A DNA stretch of 64,000 nucleotides, taken from Streptococcus mitis (GTDB taxonomy: Bacteria > Bacillota > Bacilli > Lactobacillales > Streptococcaceae). The notes below the pieces were generated by a model. It worked only from the letters and a program-made list of their open reading frames with translations, was not told the DNA's origin and searched no databases. Where the stretch lies: positions 949,001 through 1,013,000 of the forward strand of contig NZ_CP067992.1 of NCBI RefSeq assembly GCF_016658865.1, written 5' to 3'. Within the stretch, counting starts at the first letter, position 1. Every line of letters begins with the position of its first letter. Both the position numbers and the translations under genes were made by a program. This document shows positions 38,320-50,092 of the stretch, in pieces.

Positions 38320-39194
38320 CCTACATGATAATCTTTATCCTACTGGTACTCCTAATTATTTTATCGGTTGCATTGATTCGCTATCATCTAGCACTTAAAA
38401 ACTTGAGTCAACAGATTGAAGATAAAATTCTCACGGGTAGTATGAAAAGAGTCGGAGTCAGCATTTTTTCCAAACATTTTTTACATCTCTACCAGCAGAT
38501 TGAGAATCTATTTCAGGAAGTAGAGCAATCTCGACTGGTGATGAAAAGGGAAAAGCAGACTCTGGATATGGCCATCAGCAATATCGCCCATGATATTCGG
38601 ACGCCTCTGACTATCGCTTCAGGCTACACCCAACAATTGATAAAGTCTCCTGAAAACAAAGGAGAAACCTTACAAAAAGTAGCCCAGCATCTTGATTTAG
38701 TTTCCAAACGTTTGGAGGCTCTCCTAGAATACCGTCGTTTGATGGAAGGAGCTGTCAAACCGAAACTGGAAGAAGTAGATCTATCAACTTTTATCACCAA
38801 AAAGACTTTGGCTTATTATGATGTTTTTCAGGCGGCAAATATCACACTTGATTTTAAGGTTGAAGCTGGTCTGAAAATGATGACTGATGAAGACTTACTG
38901 GATCGAATTTTACAAAATCTGCTTGGAAATATCCTCAAACATGGCAAGGAAGAAGCGCGTCTATCTTTGCGAAAGGAAAGGGAACAGCTTGTCTTAGAGA
39001 TTGCAAACCTTGTTAAACAGCCCATCAAAAAAATAGAAAATCTTAGCAATCGTTTTTATTCTGAAAATCTATCAGACACGGAAGAATCCTCTGGTTTAGG
39101 CCTTTATATCACTGAGGAATTATGTCATCTTCTCGGTACAGAGATGAAACTAAGCACAGATGGCCAGTGGTTGTCGGTTTTCATTTATTTTTAA
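38316..39194 (+). CDS. Sensor histidine kinase with a single N-terminal membrane helix
   Basis: 292 residues: one hydrophobic segment (about 4-23), a short linker, HisKA with His92 (SNIAHDIRTPLT) and an HATPase domain with SSGLGLYITEELC. No extracellular sensor domain is present, so it probably senses within the membrane or through the neighbouring ABC transporter. This is typical of kinases that control peptide-antibiotic resistance pumps. Convergent with the ABC genes. Confidence 0.9.
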   Translation: MTYMIIFILLVLLIILSVALIRYHLALKNLSQQIEDKILTGSMKRVGVSIFSKHFLHLYQQIENLFQEVEQSRLVMKREKQTLDMAISNIAHDIRTPLTIASGYTQQLIKSPENKGETLQKVAQHLDLVSKRLEALLEYRRLMEGAVKPKLEEVDLSTFITKKTLAYYDVFQAANITLDFKVEAGLKMMTDEDLLDRILQNLLGNILKHGKEEARLSLRKEREQLVLEIANLVKQPIKKIENLSNRFYSENLSDTEESSGLGLYITEELCHLLGTEMKLSTDGQWLSVFIYF

Positions 39195-39202
39195 CGAAAT
39201 AA

Positions 39203-39236
39203 ACCTCCTCTGTAGGCTAGAGGAGGTCATTTTTTA
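39203..39236. terminator. Terminator between the kinase and ABC permease genes
   Basis: ACCTCCTCT (39203-39211) pairs with AGAGGAGGT (39219-39227), then CATTTTTTAT; it also fits the opposite strand. Confidence 0.85.
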
Positions 39237-39986
39237 TAAACTTTTCTTTTTGAAAACTGCCAGTCCACTTAGATTAAAGATTACAATAACAGCTAAGGTA
39301 ACTATAAGTGTATAGAAAATGGATTCACTATTAGCAGTCATAGCATAGAAAAACTGCAATGATAAATATGGCAAAATTTTGATATTTGGAAAAATGATCA
39401 TTGGCATAGAAAGTGAGATAGAGCTGACCAAATAACCAATAAATACCGCAAGATAAGAATGACTAACATAGAGGATGAAGGAAACAATGGAAAGCCAAGC
39501 AAGGAGGCAAAGAAATTGAAGGAAAATGGTTACCAGTAGATTGCCAATAAAGCCATCAGGCATAGTTCCAAATCCATTTAAGATAGTTGCTGGAATAAAG
39601 GCAATCACAAGGCTGATGATGACTTGTAAAAGTGCAATACAAGCCAATACAAAGGCTTTCGCTAGAAAAAACTCGGTACGAGAGACACCCACTGTTAAAT
39701 TATTTTTATAGAGTTTGCCGATTAAATCAACTCCAAGAACGAGGCAGGCTAGGATGATGCAGAGAAAAACGAGGTTTGAACCTTGACTAGATGCGTTGAT
39801 CAGGGCTTGTACACCGTCCCAACCATGGGTTGGAATGTCTGGCTCTTCTGTCTGGATTGCCATTAGATGGCCAGTAGCTCCAAAAATAGCCCCCATTAAC
39901 ATGAGTACAAAGAGAATGAACTCTGTAATCCAGAATCCTTTGGAACGGAAAAGACGGTAAAAGTCTGCTTGAATGGTATGTATCAT
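39234..39986 (-). CDS. ABC-2 type permease of a peptide-immunity exporter
   Basis: 250 residues with six predicted membrane helices and a soluble loop after the first (HLMAIQTEEPDIPTHGWDG). Of the LanE/LanG or BcrB type by size and operon. AGGAGG precedes the ATG, which lies 10 nt after the ATPase gene. Only one permease gene is present, so the exporter is a homodimeric permease or recruits another. Confidence 0.82.
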   Translation of the reverse strand: MIHTIQADFYRLFRSKGFWITEFILFVLMLMGAIFGATGHLMAIQTEEPDIPTHGWDGVQALINASSQGSNLVFLCIILACLVLGVDLIGKLYKNNLTVGVSRTEFFLAKAFVLACIALLQVIISLVIAFIPATILNGFGTMPDGFIGNLLVTIFLQFLCLLAWLSIVSFILYVSHSYLAVFIGYLVSSISLSMPMIIFPNIKILPYLSLQFFYAMTANSESIFYTLIVTLAVIVIFNLSGLAVFKKKSL

Positions 39987-39996
39987 GATTTTCCTC

Positions 39997-40905
39997 CTAT
40001 TGGACCAATTGAGTGAAGTATTCTTCTAGGTTTTGACGGGCATAGTAAATCTCGTCAATGGCAACATCTGCCAAGGTTAATTCCTTGAGAATCTGTTTGA
40101 CATCTTGTTCCTGACCAAAGATGTGGATTTCGTTTTCAGGATTGACAACCTTGAACTGGAGCTGGATTTGTTCTTTCAATACTTGACAAGCTTTCTCTTG
40201 GTCGGCTGTCTTAAGCACAATATAATCCTCACTTAGTGTTTCAAATTCAGCTTTGCTGATTTCACGGATAATCTTGCCTTGATCTAAAATACCAAAACGA
40301 TTAGCTACGAGGTAGAGTTCTGACAAGATATGGCTAGAGATGAGAATGGTTATCCCTTGTTCTTGATTGAGCCGTTGAATCATCAGACGAAATTCTTTGA
40401 TACCGATTGGGTCGAGACCATTGATAGGTTCATCTAAGATTAGGAAGTCTGGTTTAGATAGGAGGGCAATGGCGATACCAAGTCTTTGTTTCATTCCTAG
40501 CGAGAAATCACGAAAGACTTTCTTACCTGTATCTGGCAAACCTACATAGTCCAGCGTTTCTCGAATGACTTGATCAGCATTTGGAATATGACGAATCATA
40601 CAGTAATATTTCAGATTTTGATAGGCTGTTAAGTGATTATGAGCTACGGGTGATTCAATCACTGAACCTACTCGAGATAGAGCCTTGGTCCACTCATTTT
40701 CCGATTGACTAGAAAAGAGGGAAACAGTTCCTTTATCCGCAAACAGCAGTTGCGTAATAATTTTGATTAAGGTGGTTTTCCCAGCTCCGTTCTTCCCAAT
40801 AAGTCCATAAATATCTCCCTCTCTTATCGTTAGATGAAGATCCTGAAGAATAGCTTGTTTGTCGAAGTTTTTGGACAATCCATGAATGTCAAGTACTGTT
40901 TTCAT
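39997..40905 (-). CDS. ABC transporter ATP-binding protein, LanF/BcrA type with an E-loop
   Basis: 302 residues: Walker A GKNGAGKT at 37-44, signature FSLGMKQRL, Walker B FLILDEPINGLDP. At the Q-loop position the sequence is SVIESP, with Glu84 instead of Gln; this E-loop is described for lantibiotic immunity (LanF) ATPases. The start is ATG 40905 (MKTVLDIHGLSKNF), preceded by AAAGGAGAG; an upstream in-frame ATG at 40959 has no such site. Role: export of antimicrobial peptides, inferred. Confidence 0.9.
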   Translation of the reverse strand: MKTVLDIHGLSKNFDKQAILQDLHLTIREGDIYGLIGKNGAGKTTLIKIITQLLFADKGTVSLFSSQSENEWTKALSRVGSVIESPVAHNHLTAYQNLKYYCMIRHIPNADQVIRETLDYVGLPDTGKKVFRDFSLGMKQRLGIAIALLSKPDFLILDEPINGLDPIGIKEFRLMIQRLNQEQGITILISSHILSELYLVANRFGILDQGKIIREISKAEFETLSEDYIVLKTADQEKACQVLKEQIQLQFKVVNPENEIHIFGQEQDVKQILKELTLADVAIDEIYYARQNLEEYFTQLVQ

Positions 40906-41011
40906 GATTCTCTCCTTTTGATTTATTTTGTTAACTTTAGTATAAAGCATAGAAATCAAAGAAAGCTCAAGGATTTCTAAAGAGTTTCTAAAGTTTTAGG
41001 AATTCTTAAAT

Positions 41012-41040
41012 ATCAAAACCCAGTTGACACGAACTGGGCT
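41012..41040 (-). terminator. Terminator of the HAD phosphatase gene
   Basis: CCCAGTT (41019-41025) pairs with AACTGGG (41032-41038); on the minus strand it is followed by TTTTGATATTT. Confidence 0.8.
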
Positions 41041-41046
41041 TCTTAA

Positions 41047-41856
41047 TTATAAAATATATTTCTCAATGGCACGCGCAACACCGTCTTCTTCGTTGCTTGC
41101 TGTAACGGCATCCGCAAGGGATTTGACATAATCGCTGGCATTTCCCATTGCAATGCCAAGTCCTGCAAACTGGAGCATTTCAATATCGTTATTAGCATCG
41201 CCCATGGCCATGATTTCTGAGGAATCAATCTTCAAAATATCTGCTAGTCGAGAAAGAGCAGTAGCCTTTGTCGTACCAAGTGGCATGGCTTCATAAATGA
41301 CTGGTTGCGAACGAACTCCACTAAATCGTTGACAGAGTTCCCCAGCAAAACGCTTCTCAAAATCGTCCGTTTGGCTCTCTGTCCCCAAAAACATCCCTTG
41401 GAACATGCGATACTTGCCACTGGTAGCTTCCTCTAGTGAAATTTCAGTCAGGTCTGAAAAGACCAGCTTGGCATCATTTTGAACAATTTCATTAGGCTTA
41501 CCACCGAGGACAAAATAATGCTCCTCATCAAAAAGAGTCAACTGAACATCACTTTTTTCAGCTAGGTCATAGAGGTATTCGATGTCTGCTGGACTAAGTT
41601 CTTGCCAGTCAACTAGTCCCCAGTCACTTGTCTGGTGAGTTGAACAACCGTTGTTAACAATCACATACTCATTCTGGAGGTCAAGCCCCAGTTTTTTGTA
41701 GTAGGGGAGGACGCCGAAAAGGGGACGACCTGTACAGAGAACCAGTTTGACACCTTTTTCAATGGCTTGGTGAATAGCAGTAATGTGGGCTTGTGGGATT
41801 TCCTTGGCTTCATTGAGGAGGGTTCCGTCCATATCCAAGACTAGTAGTTTAATCAT
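41047..41856 (-). CDS. Cof-type HAD-superfamily phosphatase
   Basis: 269 residues, class IIB HAD hydrolase: nucleophile motif LDMDGTLL, motif II VLCTGRP, and C-terminal MAMGDANNDIEML. Typically dephosphorylates sugar phosphates or flavin-related compounds; the substrate is not predictable. Divergent from rexBA. Confidence 0.93.
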   Translation of the reverse strand: MIKLLVLDMDGTLLNEAKEIPQAHITAIHQAIEKGVKLVLCTGRPLFGVLPYYKKLGLDLQNEYVIVNNGCSTHQTSDWGLVDWQELSPADIEYLYDLAEKSDVQLTLFDEEHYFVLGGKPNEIVQNDAKLVFSDLTEISLEEATSGKYRMFQGMFLGTESQTDDFEKRFAGELCQRFSGVRSQPVIYEAMPLGTTKATALSRLADILKIDSSEIMAMGDANNDIEMLQFAGLGIAMGNASDYVKSLADAVTASNEEDGVARAIEKYIL

Positions 41857-41932
41857 AAGACTTCCTTCTTTATCTTTTGTTATTATTATAGCATATTTTG
41901 GAGGAGAGGAGGAGGAATCTTCGGGCTAATCA

Positions 41933-41941
41933 TGGTATAAT
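41933..41941 (+). promoter_or_regulatory. Extended -10 promoter of rexBA
   Basis: TGGTATAAT 31 nt before the rexB start codon. Confidence 0.6.
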
Positions 41942-41972
41942 AAAAGGTAATGAAAATTGCAACGAGGCAGAG

Positions 41973-44900
41973 ATGAAATTACTTTATACTGATATTCGGA
42001 CTTCTTTGACAGAAATTCTAACCAGGGAGGCGGAAGAGCTAGTTGCTGTGGGCAAGCGGGTCTTCTATATCGCCCCTAACTCTCTTTCTTTTGAAAAGGA
42101 ACGCGCCGTGCTGGAATGCTTGTCCCAGCAGGCTTCTTTTGAGATTACTGTCACGCGCTTTGCGCAGATGGCTCGTTACCTGATTTTGAATGATTTGCCT
42201 GCAAAGACCAGTCTTGATGACATCGGTCTTGGGATGGCTTTTTATAAATGTCTTGTCGAACTTGATCCCAAGGACTTACGTGTTTATGGAGCTATCAAGC
42301 AGGAGCCTCAATTTATCCAGCAGTTGATTGATCTTTATCACGAGATGACGACTGCTCAAATGAGTTTTTTGGATTTGGAGAGTTTGACGGATGAGGACAA
42401 GAGGGCCGATTTACTCTTGATTTTTGAGAAAGTAACGGCATATCTCAATCAAGGCCTGTTAGCTCAGGGAAGCCAGTTGTCCCATTTGATTGAGGCTATT
42501 GAGAATGACAAAGTAAGTAGTGATTTTAGTCAAATCGCCTTGGTCATTGATGGATTTACCCGTTTTTCTGCTGAGGAAGAGCGGATTGTGGACCTACTTC
42601 ATGGCAAGGGTGTTGAGATTGTCATTGGAGCCTATGCTAGTAAGAAAGCCTATACCAGTCCATTCGCTGAAGGCAATCTCTATCAAGCCAGTGTGGAGTT
42701 TCTCCATCATTTAGCTGCTAAATACCAAACACCTGCTCAAGACCGTTCTCAGACTCATGAGAAAACGGATAGTTTTGACAAGGCCTCTCGTTTGCTAGAG
42801 TCTTCTTATGACTTTACAGAGCTCACTTTGGATGTCGATGAGAAAGACCGTGAAAACTTACAAATCTGGTCTTGTTTGACACAAAAGGAGGAGTTGGAGC
42901 TAGTAGCCCGTAGCATTCGTCAGAAATTACATGAGAACTCAGACCTGAGTTACAAGCATTTTCGTATTCTATTGGGGGATGTAGCTTCTTATCAATTATC
43001 GCTGAAAACCATTTTTGACCAGTATCAGATTCCTTTCTATCTTGGTAGAAGCGAATTCATGGCGCATCATCCCTTGACACAGTTTGTCGAGTCTATCTTG
43101 GCTTTAAAACGCTACCGTTTTCGTCAGGAGGATTTGATTAACCTTCTCAGAACAGGTTTGTATACCGACCTTAGACAAGCTGATATTGATGCTTTTGAAC
43201 AATATATCCGCTATCTTGGTATCAATTGCTTGCCAGCCTTTCAGCAAACCTTTACCAAATCCCACCATGGAAAATTTAATCTGGAACGTTTAAATGCTCT
43301 TCGTCTGCGTATTTTAACACCTCTTGAAACCCTCTTTGCCAGTCGAAAACAAAAGGCTGAAAATCTCCTACAAAAATGGAATAGCTTTCTAAAAGAAGGA
43401 GCTGTTACCAAGCAACTGCAAGATTTGACAGCTACTATGGAAGCTCTTGAACAGGAAAGACAGGCCGAAGTTTGGAAGGCATTCTGTCATGTTTTAGAAC
43501 AATTTGCGACCGTTTTTGCTGGTTCACAGGTTAGTCTGGAGGATTTCTTGGCCTTGCTCCATTCTGGAATGAGTTTGTCCCAATACCGTACCATTCCAGC
43601 GACAGTGGACACTGTTCTGGTGCAGAGTTACGATTTGATTGCACCACTGACTGCTGACTTTGTCTATGCCATTGGGCTGACTCAGGACAATTTACCAAAA
43701 ATTGCGCAAAACACCAGTCTTTTGACAGACGAAGAAAGACAGAGCCTAAACCAAGCGACAGAAGATGGGGCGCAATTGCTGATTGCCAGCAGTGAAAACC
43801 TCAAGAAAAATCGCTATACTATGCTTTCCTTAGTCAATTCTGCCCGTAAGCAGCTGGTCTTGTCGGCTCCAAGCCTTTTTAATGAAAGTGAAAGCAAGGA
43901 GTCAGCCTATCTTCAAGAGCTGGTGAGTTTTGGATTTAGTCGAAGAGAGAAGAGGATGAATCACAAAGGGCTGTCTAAGGAAGACATGGGTTCATATCAC
44001 AGTCTTTTGTCGAGTCTGGTTGCCTATCACCAGCAGGGCGAGACGAGTGATACTGAGCAAGATTTGACATTTATTAAGGTTCTGGCGCGTGTCATGGGTA
44101 AAAAACTAGACCAGCAAGGTCTGGAGAATCCAGCCCTCCCAACCAGTCCAAGCAGTAAGCAGTTGAGCAAGGATACCTTGCAGGCTCTCTATCCAGCTGA
44201 ACAGGAATTTTACTTATCTACGTCCGGTTTGACCGAGTTTTACCGGAACCAATACAGTTATTTCCTCCGCTACGTGTTAGGCTTGCAGGATGAATTACGT
44301 TTGCGTCCGGATGCTCGCAGTCATGGAAATTTCTTGCACCGTATTTTTGAACGTGCCTTGCAGTTACCTGACGAAGATTCCTTTGACAAACGTCTAGAAC
44401 AAGCTATCCAAGAAACCAGTCAAGAACGCGAATTTGAAGCTATATATCAAGAAAGTTTGGAAGCCCAGTTTACCAAGGAAGTCCTACTTGATGTAGCTCG
44501 GACGACTGGCCATATTCTCCGACACAATCCAGCCATCGAAACCATCAAAGAAGAAGCAAATTTTGGTGGAAAAGAGCAAGCCTTTATTCAATTGGACAAT
44601 GGTCGCAGTGTCTTTGTACGAGGTAAGGTTGACCGAATTGACCGTTTGAAAGCTGATGGAGCGATAGGGGTAGTAGACTACAAGTCTAGTCTAACTCAGT
44701 TCCAATTTCCTCATTTCTTTAATGGGCTCAATTCCCAGTTGCCAACTTATCTAGCTGCCTTAAAGAGAGAAGGGGAGCAGAACTTTTTCGGCGCTATGTA
44801 CTTGGAAATGGCTGAGCCTGTCCAATCTTTGATGGCCGTTAAAAGTCTGGCAGGTGCAGTAGTAGAAGCTAGCAAATCTATGAAATACCAAGGGCTATTT

Positions 44901-45248
44901 TTAGAAAAAGAAAGCAGTCATTTGGGTGAATTTTACAACAAAAACAAGGCTAATCAGCTGACAGATGAGGAATTCCAGCTCCTACTGGACTACAATGCCC
45001 ATCTTTACAAGAAAGCAGCTGAGAAGATTTTAGCAGGCCAGTTCGCCATTAATCCTTATACCGAAAATGGCAGAAGTATTGCCCCATACGTCCAGCAACA
45101 CCAAGCCATCACCGGATTTGAAGCCAATTATCACTTGGGTCAAGCCCGTTTCCTACAAAAGTTGGACTTGGCTGACGGTAAACGTCTGGTCGGAGAAAAA
45201 CTCAAGCAAGCTTGGTTTGAAAAAATAAGAGAGGAGTTGAATCGATGA
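41973..45248 (+). CDS. rexB: ATP-dependent nuclease subunit RexB (AddB-like)
   Basis: Partner of RexA in double-strand break processing and protection against linear DNA. 1091 residues from ATG 41973 ([12 protein letters not shown]); an earlier in-frame ATG at 41898 has no ribosome site and lies upstream of the promoter. The helicase-like N-terminal half lacks a clear Walker A, and the C-terminal nuclease domain has GVVDYKSS with the catalytic Asp and Lys. Overlaps rexA by 4 nt. Confidence 0.95.
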   Translation: MKLLYTDIRTSLTEILTREAEELVAVGKRVFYIAPNSLSFEKERAVLECLSQQASFEITVTRFAQMARYLILNDLPAKTSLDDIGLGMAFYKCLVELDPKDLRVYGAIKQEPQFIQQLIDLYHEMTTAQMSFLDLESLTDEDKRADLLLIFEKVTAYLNQGLLAQGSQLSHLIEAIENDKVSSDFSQIALVIDGFTRFSAEEERIVDLLHGKGVEIVIGAYASKKAYTSPFAEGNLYQASVEFLHHLAAKYQTPAQDRSQTHEKTDSFDKASRLLESSYDFTELTLDVDEKDRENLQIWSCLTQKEELELVARSIRQKLHENSDLSYKHFRILLGDVASYQLSLKTIFDQYQIPFYLGRSEFMAHHPLTQFVESILALKRYRFRQEDLINLLRTGLYTDLRQADIDAFEQYIRYLGINCLPAFQQTFTKSHHGKFNLERLNALRLRILTPLETLFASRKQKAENLLQKWNSFLKEGAVTKQLQDLTATMEALEQERQAEVWKAFCHVLEQFATVFAGSQVSLEDFLALLHSGMSLSQYRTIPATVDTVLVQSYDLIAPLTADFVYAIGLTQDNLPKIAQNTSLLTDEERQSLNQATEDGAQLLIASSENLKKNRYTMLSLVNSARKQLVLSAPSLFNESESKESAYLQELVSFGFSRREKRMNHKGLSKEDMGSYHSLLSSLVAYHQQGETSDTEQDLTFIKVLARVMGKKLDQQGLENPALPTSPSSKQLSKDTLQALYPAEQEFYLSTSGLTEFYRNQYSYFLRYVLGLQDELRLRPDARSHGNFLHRIFERALQLPDEDSFDKRLEQAIQETSQEREFEAIYQESLEAQFTKEVLLDVARTTGHILRHNPAIETIKEEANFGGKEQAFIQLDNGRSVFVRGKVDRIDRLKADGAIGVVDYKSSLTQFQFPHFFNGLNSQLPTYLAALKREGEQNFFGAMYLEMAEPVQSLMAVKSLAGAVVEASKSMKYQGLFLEKESSHLGEFYNKNKANQLTDEEFQLLLDYNAHLYKKAAEKILAGQFAINPYTENGRSIAPYVQQHQAITGFEANYHLGQARFLQKLDLADGKRLVGEKLKQAWFEKIREELNR

Positions 45249-48200
45249 AGCCCATTCCCTTTTTAACTGAGGAGGAAATTCAAAAACTGCAAGAAGCAGA
45301 AGCGCATTCGAGTAAGGAACAGAAAAAAACTGCCGAACAAATCGAAGCCATCTACACTTCTGGTCAAAATATCCTTGTCTCAGCATCGGCTGGTTCTGGG
45401 AAGACTTTTGTCATGGCCGAGCGTATTCTGGATCAGTTAGCGCGTGGTGTCGAAATTTCTCAACTCTTTATCTCAACCTTTACCGTTAAGGCTGCCACAG
45501 AGCTTAAAGAACGTTTGGAGAAAAAAATAAGCCAACAAATCCAAGAAAGTAGCGATGTTGACCTCAAACAACACTTGGGTCGCCAGTTGGCAGACCTACC
45601 CAACGCTGCCATCGGAACCATGGATTCCTTCACACAAAAATTCCTTGGCAAACACGGTTATCTACTTGATATTGCGCCTAATTTCCGTATTTTACAAAAC
45701 CAAAGCGAGCAACTTCTTCTAAAAAACGAAGTCTTTCATGAGGTCTTTGAAGCCCATTACCAAGGTAAACAGAAAGAGACCTTTAGTCATTTGCTGAAAA
45801 ATTTTGCTGGACGTGGAAAAGATGAACGTGGTCTGCGCCAGCAAGTCTATAAAATTTATGACTTCCTCCAATCCACCAGCAACCCTCAAAAGTGGCTGAG
45901 TGAATCTTTCCTCAAAGGTTTTGAAGAGGCTGATTTTACCAGTGAAAAAGAAAAACTGACTGAGCAAATCCAGCAAGCCCTTTGGGATTTGGAAAGCTTT
46001 TTCCGTTATCATCTGGATAACGATGCCAAGGAGTTTGCAAAGGCTGCTTATTTAGAAAATGTTCAGTTGATTCTGGATGAAATTGGCTCCTTGAATCAAG
46101 AGTCCGATAATCAGGCTTATCAAGCAGTGCTTGCGCGTGTTGTAGCAATTTCGAAAGAGAAAAACGGCCGGGCCCTGACTAATGCTAGTCGTAAGTCTGA
46201 TTTGAAGCCACTGGCCGATGCCTACAACGAAGAGAGAAAGGCCCAGTTTGCTAAACTAGGACAACTAGCAGACCAGATAACGATTCTCGACTATCAAGAA
46301 CGTTATCATAAAGACACATGGGAACTAGCTAAAACCTTCCAAGCCTTCATGAGTGATTTTGTAGAATCTTATCGTCAGCGTAAACGTCAGGAAAATGCCT
46401 TTGAATTCACTGATATTAGCCATTATACCATTGAGATTTTAGAGAAATTCCCGCAAGTCCGTGAGGCTTATCAGGATCGCTTCCACGAAGTCATGGTCGA
46501 TGAGTATCAGGATACCAATCACATTCAAGAACGGATGCTGGAATTGTTGTCTAATGGTCACAATCGCTTTATGGTGGGAGATATCAAGCAATCTATCTAT
46601 CGTTTCCGTCAGGCAGATCCGCAGATTTTCAATGAGAAGTTCCAACGCTATGCGCAAAATCCAAAAGAGGGCAAGCTCATTCTCCTCAAAGAAAATTTCC
46701 GTAGTAGTTCAGAAGTGCTGTCAGCAACCAATGATGTCTTTGAACGTCTCATGGACCAAGAGGTCGGCGAAATCAACTATGATAACATGCACCAGCTTGT
46801 CTTTGCCAATACCAAACTGACTCCTAATACAGACAACAAGGCAGAATTTCTCCTCTATGACAAGGACGATACAGGTGAGGAAGAAGAAAGCCCAGCAGGA
46901 ACGAAACTAACAGGCGAAATGCGCTTAGTCATCAAGGAGATTCTGAAACTCCATAAGGAACAAGGTGTTACCTTTAAAGAAATTGCCCTTTTGACCTCCA
47001 GCCGCAGTCGTAATGACCAGATTCTTCTCGCCCTGTCTGAGTACGGGATTCCTGTCAAAACTGACGGAGAGCAGAACAATTACCTACAATCTCTAGAAGT
47101 GCAAGTCATGCTAGACACCCTTCGTGTCATTCACAATCCTCTGCAAGACTATGCCTTGGTTGCCCTTATGAAGTCTCCTATGTTTGGCTTTGATGAGGAC
47201 GAGTTAGCACGTTTGTCCCTTCAGAAAGCAGAGGATAAAGTCCACGAAAATCTCTATGAGAAACTAGTCAATGCACAAAAACTGGCAAGTAGTCAAAAAG
47301 GCTTGATTCATACAGAGTTAGCTGAAAAACTAAAGCAATTCATGGATATCTTGGCTTCTTGGCGTTTGTATGCCAAAACCCACTCCCTCTATGACCTGAT
47401 TTGGAAGATTTATAACGACCGTTTTTACTACGATTATGTTGGGGCTTTGCCAAATTGGCCTGCTAGACAGGCCAATCTCTATGCCCTAGCACTGCGTGCT
47501 GATCAATTTGAAAAGAGCAATTTCAAGGGATTGTCTCGTTTTATTCGTATGATTGACCAAGTTTTAGAAGCCCAGCACGATCTTGCAAGCGTGGCTGTCG
47601 CACCGCCAAAAGATGCAGTAGAGCTCATGACCATCCACAAGAGTAAAGGACTGGAGTTTCCTTACGTCTTTATCCTCAATATGGATCAAGATTTCAACAA
47701 GCAAGACAGCATGTCAGAAGTCATTCTCAGTCGTAAAAATGGGCTTGGTGTCAAATATATTGCCAAAATGGAGACAGGAGCAGTCGGAAATCACTATCCT
47801 AAAACCATCAAACTCTCCATTCCGAGTCTGACCTATAGGCAGAACGAAGAGGAATTACAGCTAGCAAGCTATTCAGAGCAGATGCGTCTGCTGTATGTTG
47901 CCATGACGCGGGCTGAGAAAAAGCTCTATCTTGTCGGCAAGGGTTCGCGTGAAAAGCTGGAATCCAAGGAATACCCAGAAGCTAAAAATGGAAAACTAAA
48001 CAGCAACACTAGACTTCAAGCCAAGAATTTCCAAGATTGGATTTGGACTATCAGTAAAGTATTTGCCAAGGATAATCTCAGTTTTAGCTATCGTTTTGTT
48101 GGTGAAGATCAGCTGACTAGAGAAGCTATTGGAGAGTTGGAAAACAAAAGTCCTCTCCAAGATAGCTCTCAAGCAGATAACCGTCAGTCAGAAACCATCA

Positions 48201-48895
48201 AAGAAGCCCTTGAAATGCTGAAAGAGGTGGAAGTTTACAATACTCTTCATCGCGCAGCCATTGAACTGCCTAGTGTTCAAACCCCAAGTCAAATCAAGAA
48301 ATTCTACGAACCAGTTATGGATATGGAAGGTGTCGAGATTGCTGATCAAGGACAGTCAGTAGACAAGAAAATCAACTTTGATTTGCCAGATTTTTCAACT
48401 AAAGAAAAGGTAACAGGAGCTGAGATTGGTAGTGCTACCCACGAACTGATGCAGAGAATGGACCTCAGTCAGCGACCAACGCTTGCTAGCCTGACAGAAA
48501 CTCTCAAACAAGTTCAAACCAGCCCAGCTGTCAAAGACAAGATTAATCTTTCGAAAATTCTTGCATTCTTTGACACAGCGCTCGGTCAGGAAATTCTCGC
48601 TAATACCGACCATCTTTATCGCGAGCAACCTTTCTCCATGCTCAAACGAGACCAAAAGAGTAAGGAAGACTTCGTTGTCCGTGGTATCCTTGATGGCTAT
48701 CTGCTTTACGAGGACAGAATTGTTCTGTTCGACTACAAGACAGACCGCTACGATGAACCAAGTCAACTCATAGACCGCTATCGTGGTCAGTTAGCCCTAT
48801 ACGGAGAGGCTTTATCACGAGCCTATTCGATTGAAAATATTGAGAAATATTTGATTTTACTCGGTAAAGACGAGGTTCAAGTTGTAAAAGTATAA
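45245..48895 (+). CDS. rexA: ATP-dependent helicase/nuclease subunit RexA (AddA-like)
   Basis: 1216-residue UvrD-type helicase with a C-terminal RecB-like nuclease. Walker A is SASAGSGKT at 46-54, motif [10 protein letters not shown], motif [17 protein letters not shown], motif [16 protein letters not shown]. The nuclease motif near residue 1165 is [10 protein letters not shown]. With RexB it resects DNA ends to a Chi-like site and loads RecA. Coupled to rexB by ATGA. Confidence 0.97.
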   Translation: MKPIPFLTEEEIQKLQEAEAHSSKEQKKTAEQIEAIYTSGQNILVSASAGSGKTFVMAERILDQLARGVEISQLFISTFTVKAATELKERLEKKISQQIQESSDVDLKQHLGRQLADLPNAAIGTMDSFTQKFLGKHGYLLDIAPNFRILQNQSEQLLLKNEVFHEVFEAHYQGKQKETFSHLLKNFAGRGKDERGLRQQVYKIYDFLQSTSNPQKWLSESFLKGFEEADFTSEKEKLTEQIQQALWDLESFFRYHLDNDAKEFAKAAYLENVQLILDEIGSLNQESDNQAYQAVLARVVAISKEKNGRALTNASRKSDLKPLADAYNEERKAQFAKLGQLADQITILDYQERYHKDTWELAKTFQAFMSDFVESYRQRKRQENAFEFTDISHYTIEILEKFPQVREAYQDRFHEVMVDEYQDTNHIQERMLELLSNGHNRFMVGDIKQSIYRFRQADPQIFNEKFQRYAQNPKEGKLILLKENFRSSSEVLSATNDVFERLMDQEVGEINYDNMHQLVFANTKLTPNTDNKAEFLLYDKDDTGEEEESPAGTKLTGEMRLVIKEILKLHKEQGVTFKEIALLTSSRSRNDQILLALSEYGIPVKTDGEQNNYLQSLEVQVMLDTLRVIHNPLQDYALVALMKSPMFGFDEDELARLSLQKAEDKVHENLYEKLVNAQKLASSQKGLIHTELAEKLKQFMDILASWRLYAKTHSLYDLIWKIYNDRFYYDYVGALPNWPARQANLYALALRADQFEKSNFKGLSRFIRMIDQVLEAQHDLASVAVAPPKDAVELMTIHKSKGLEFPYVFILNMDQDFNKQDSMSEVILSRKNGLGVKYIAKMETGAVGNHYPKTIKLSIPSLTYRQNEEELQLASYSEQMRLLYVAMTRAEKKLYLVGKGSREKLESKEYPEAKNGKLNSNTRLQAKNFQDWIWTISKVFAKDNLSFSYRFVGEDQLTREAIGELENKSPLQDSSQADNRQSETIKEALEMLKEVEVYNTLHRAAIELPSVQTPSQIKKFYEPVMDMEGVEIADQGQSVDKKINFDLPDFSTKEKVTGAEIGSATHELMQRMDLSQRPTLASLTETLKQVQTSPAVKDKINLSKILAFFDTALGQEILANTDHLYREQPFSMLKRDQKSKEDFVVRGILDGYLLYEDRIVLFDYKTDRYDEPSQLIDRYRGQLALYGEALSRAYSIENIEKYLILLGKDEVQVVKV

Positions 48896-48913
48896 ATTTA
48901 GAAAGGAGACATC

Positions 48914-50092
48914 ATGACACTTCCAGTTAGAAAATCCCTGCACGATGCGGTTTTACAGGCTTCAAAATCTGATACTTGGGAACAAGCTACCAAGGAATGG
49001 AATGAAGTTTCCTTGATTTTTAACGGTATTGGCCGTAGCAATTGTGTCTGTGGGAATGCCATCAAATACGCCTACGAACTCTTTAACGGTGTCACAGGAC
49101 AACGCCTCTTTCCCATCGGTAGCGACTGCGTCAGACATTTTCATCGATTAAGCCTTGACCAGCAACTAGAAGAGGAAGAAAAACTACTCAGAAAGGTTGA
49201 AAATCTGACCAGAAAAGCCCAGAAAAAGGAAAAAATCAAGGTTAACAAAAGTGACTTTGACGAGCGTCTTCTAAAGTGGCTCTGGGAAAAAGGTGTTTTT
49301 AAACCCAATCGTGGCAATCAATTTACACCTGAGAGAGACTATCAGCTCTTCCTAGAAGTCTTTCAAGGAGGAAGTTGGACCAAGGCAGAACCCAAGAAAA
49401 AGGCTCGGATGGAAGAAGTCCTTGAAAAGTGTATCAAACCCTTTTTACTTGGAAAACCAGATGACCAACTCTACCTTGTCAAGCTAGGCAAGGAGAAAAT
49501 TGACTACGAACAAGCGCTCCGTATCCAGGCAGAGAAAGAGCGCAAGAAGAGGGATAAAATCGCCAAGCAATATGCAGACAATCTGGTTCTAGCCATGGGC
49601 CCAGCAGAACGTGCCTATCAAGATTACTTTGGCTTTACGGAGACCTTGACCCAAGAAGAACGCAAGTGGGAGAAAATACTTTTTGGTAAAAATCGAACAG
49701 AACGGGCTATCAAGGCCAAACAATACCAAAAAGAGCTGGAAAAAGACCAACGAATTGCCAGTCAGGATCCAATTGAGAGAAAGCAGAAGCAGACCTGGCT
49801 TCTCAATTCCTATTTTCGTGAGCTTCCTGAAGAAAAATCCCGCTTTGCTCGACTCTTATTAGAATATCGAAAAAGTGGAGAAGTGCCATTTTCAACTGAA
49901 TATCTGTCAGATCATCTGCTCGACTTTTTCTATAAAATGAAAGCCTTTGAGTTTGAAATCGCACCAGAACAAATTCGAGATTTTCTAAAAGAAAGCCTCC
50001 AGGCAGAACATCTCTCCTCAGCACAGGAAAGCTGGATAGAAGGGATTCTAACAAATTGCATAGTCCCATTTTTATCTCGAATACTCATCTAA
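48914..50092 (+). CDS. Uncharacterised protein with a CxCG zinc-knuckle-like N-terminus
   Basis: 392 residues, cytoplasmic, highly charged. Residues 43-75 carry CVCGNAIKYAYELFNG, then IGSDCVRHF: three cysteines plus His arranged like a small zinc module also seen in phage and mobile-element proteins. The rest is predicted helical with Lys/Glu-rich coiled segments. It starts 18 nt after rexA with GAAAGGAG, so it is probably co-transcribed with rexBA. A link to DNA-end processing is suggested by position only. Confidence 0.75.
   Translation: MTLPVRKSLHDAVLQASKSDTWEQATKEWNEVSLIFNGIGRSNCVCGNAIKYAYELFNGVTGQRLFPIGSDCVRHFHRLSLDQQLEEEEKLLRKVENLTRKAQKKEKIKVNKSDFDERLLKWLWEKGVFKPNRGNQFTPERDYQLFLEVFQGGSWTKAEPKKKARMEEVLEKCIKPFLLGKPDDQLYLVKLGKEKIDYEQALRIQAEKERKKRDKIAKQYADNLVLAMGPAERAYQDYFGFTETLTQEERKWEKILFGKNRTERAIKAKQYQKELEKDQRIASQDPIERKQKQTWLLNSYFRELPEEKSRFARLLLEYRKSGEVPFSTEYLSDHLLDFFYKMKAFEFEIAPEQIRDFLKESLQAEHLSSAQESWIEGILTNCIVPFLSRILI

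Noticed and set aside
41898..41972. N-terminal extension of RexB
   Set aside because: The region contains the TATAAT promoter box and low-quality residues; ATG 41973 matches the family.
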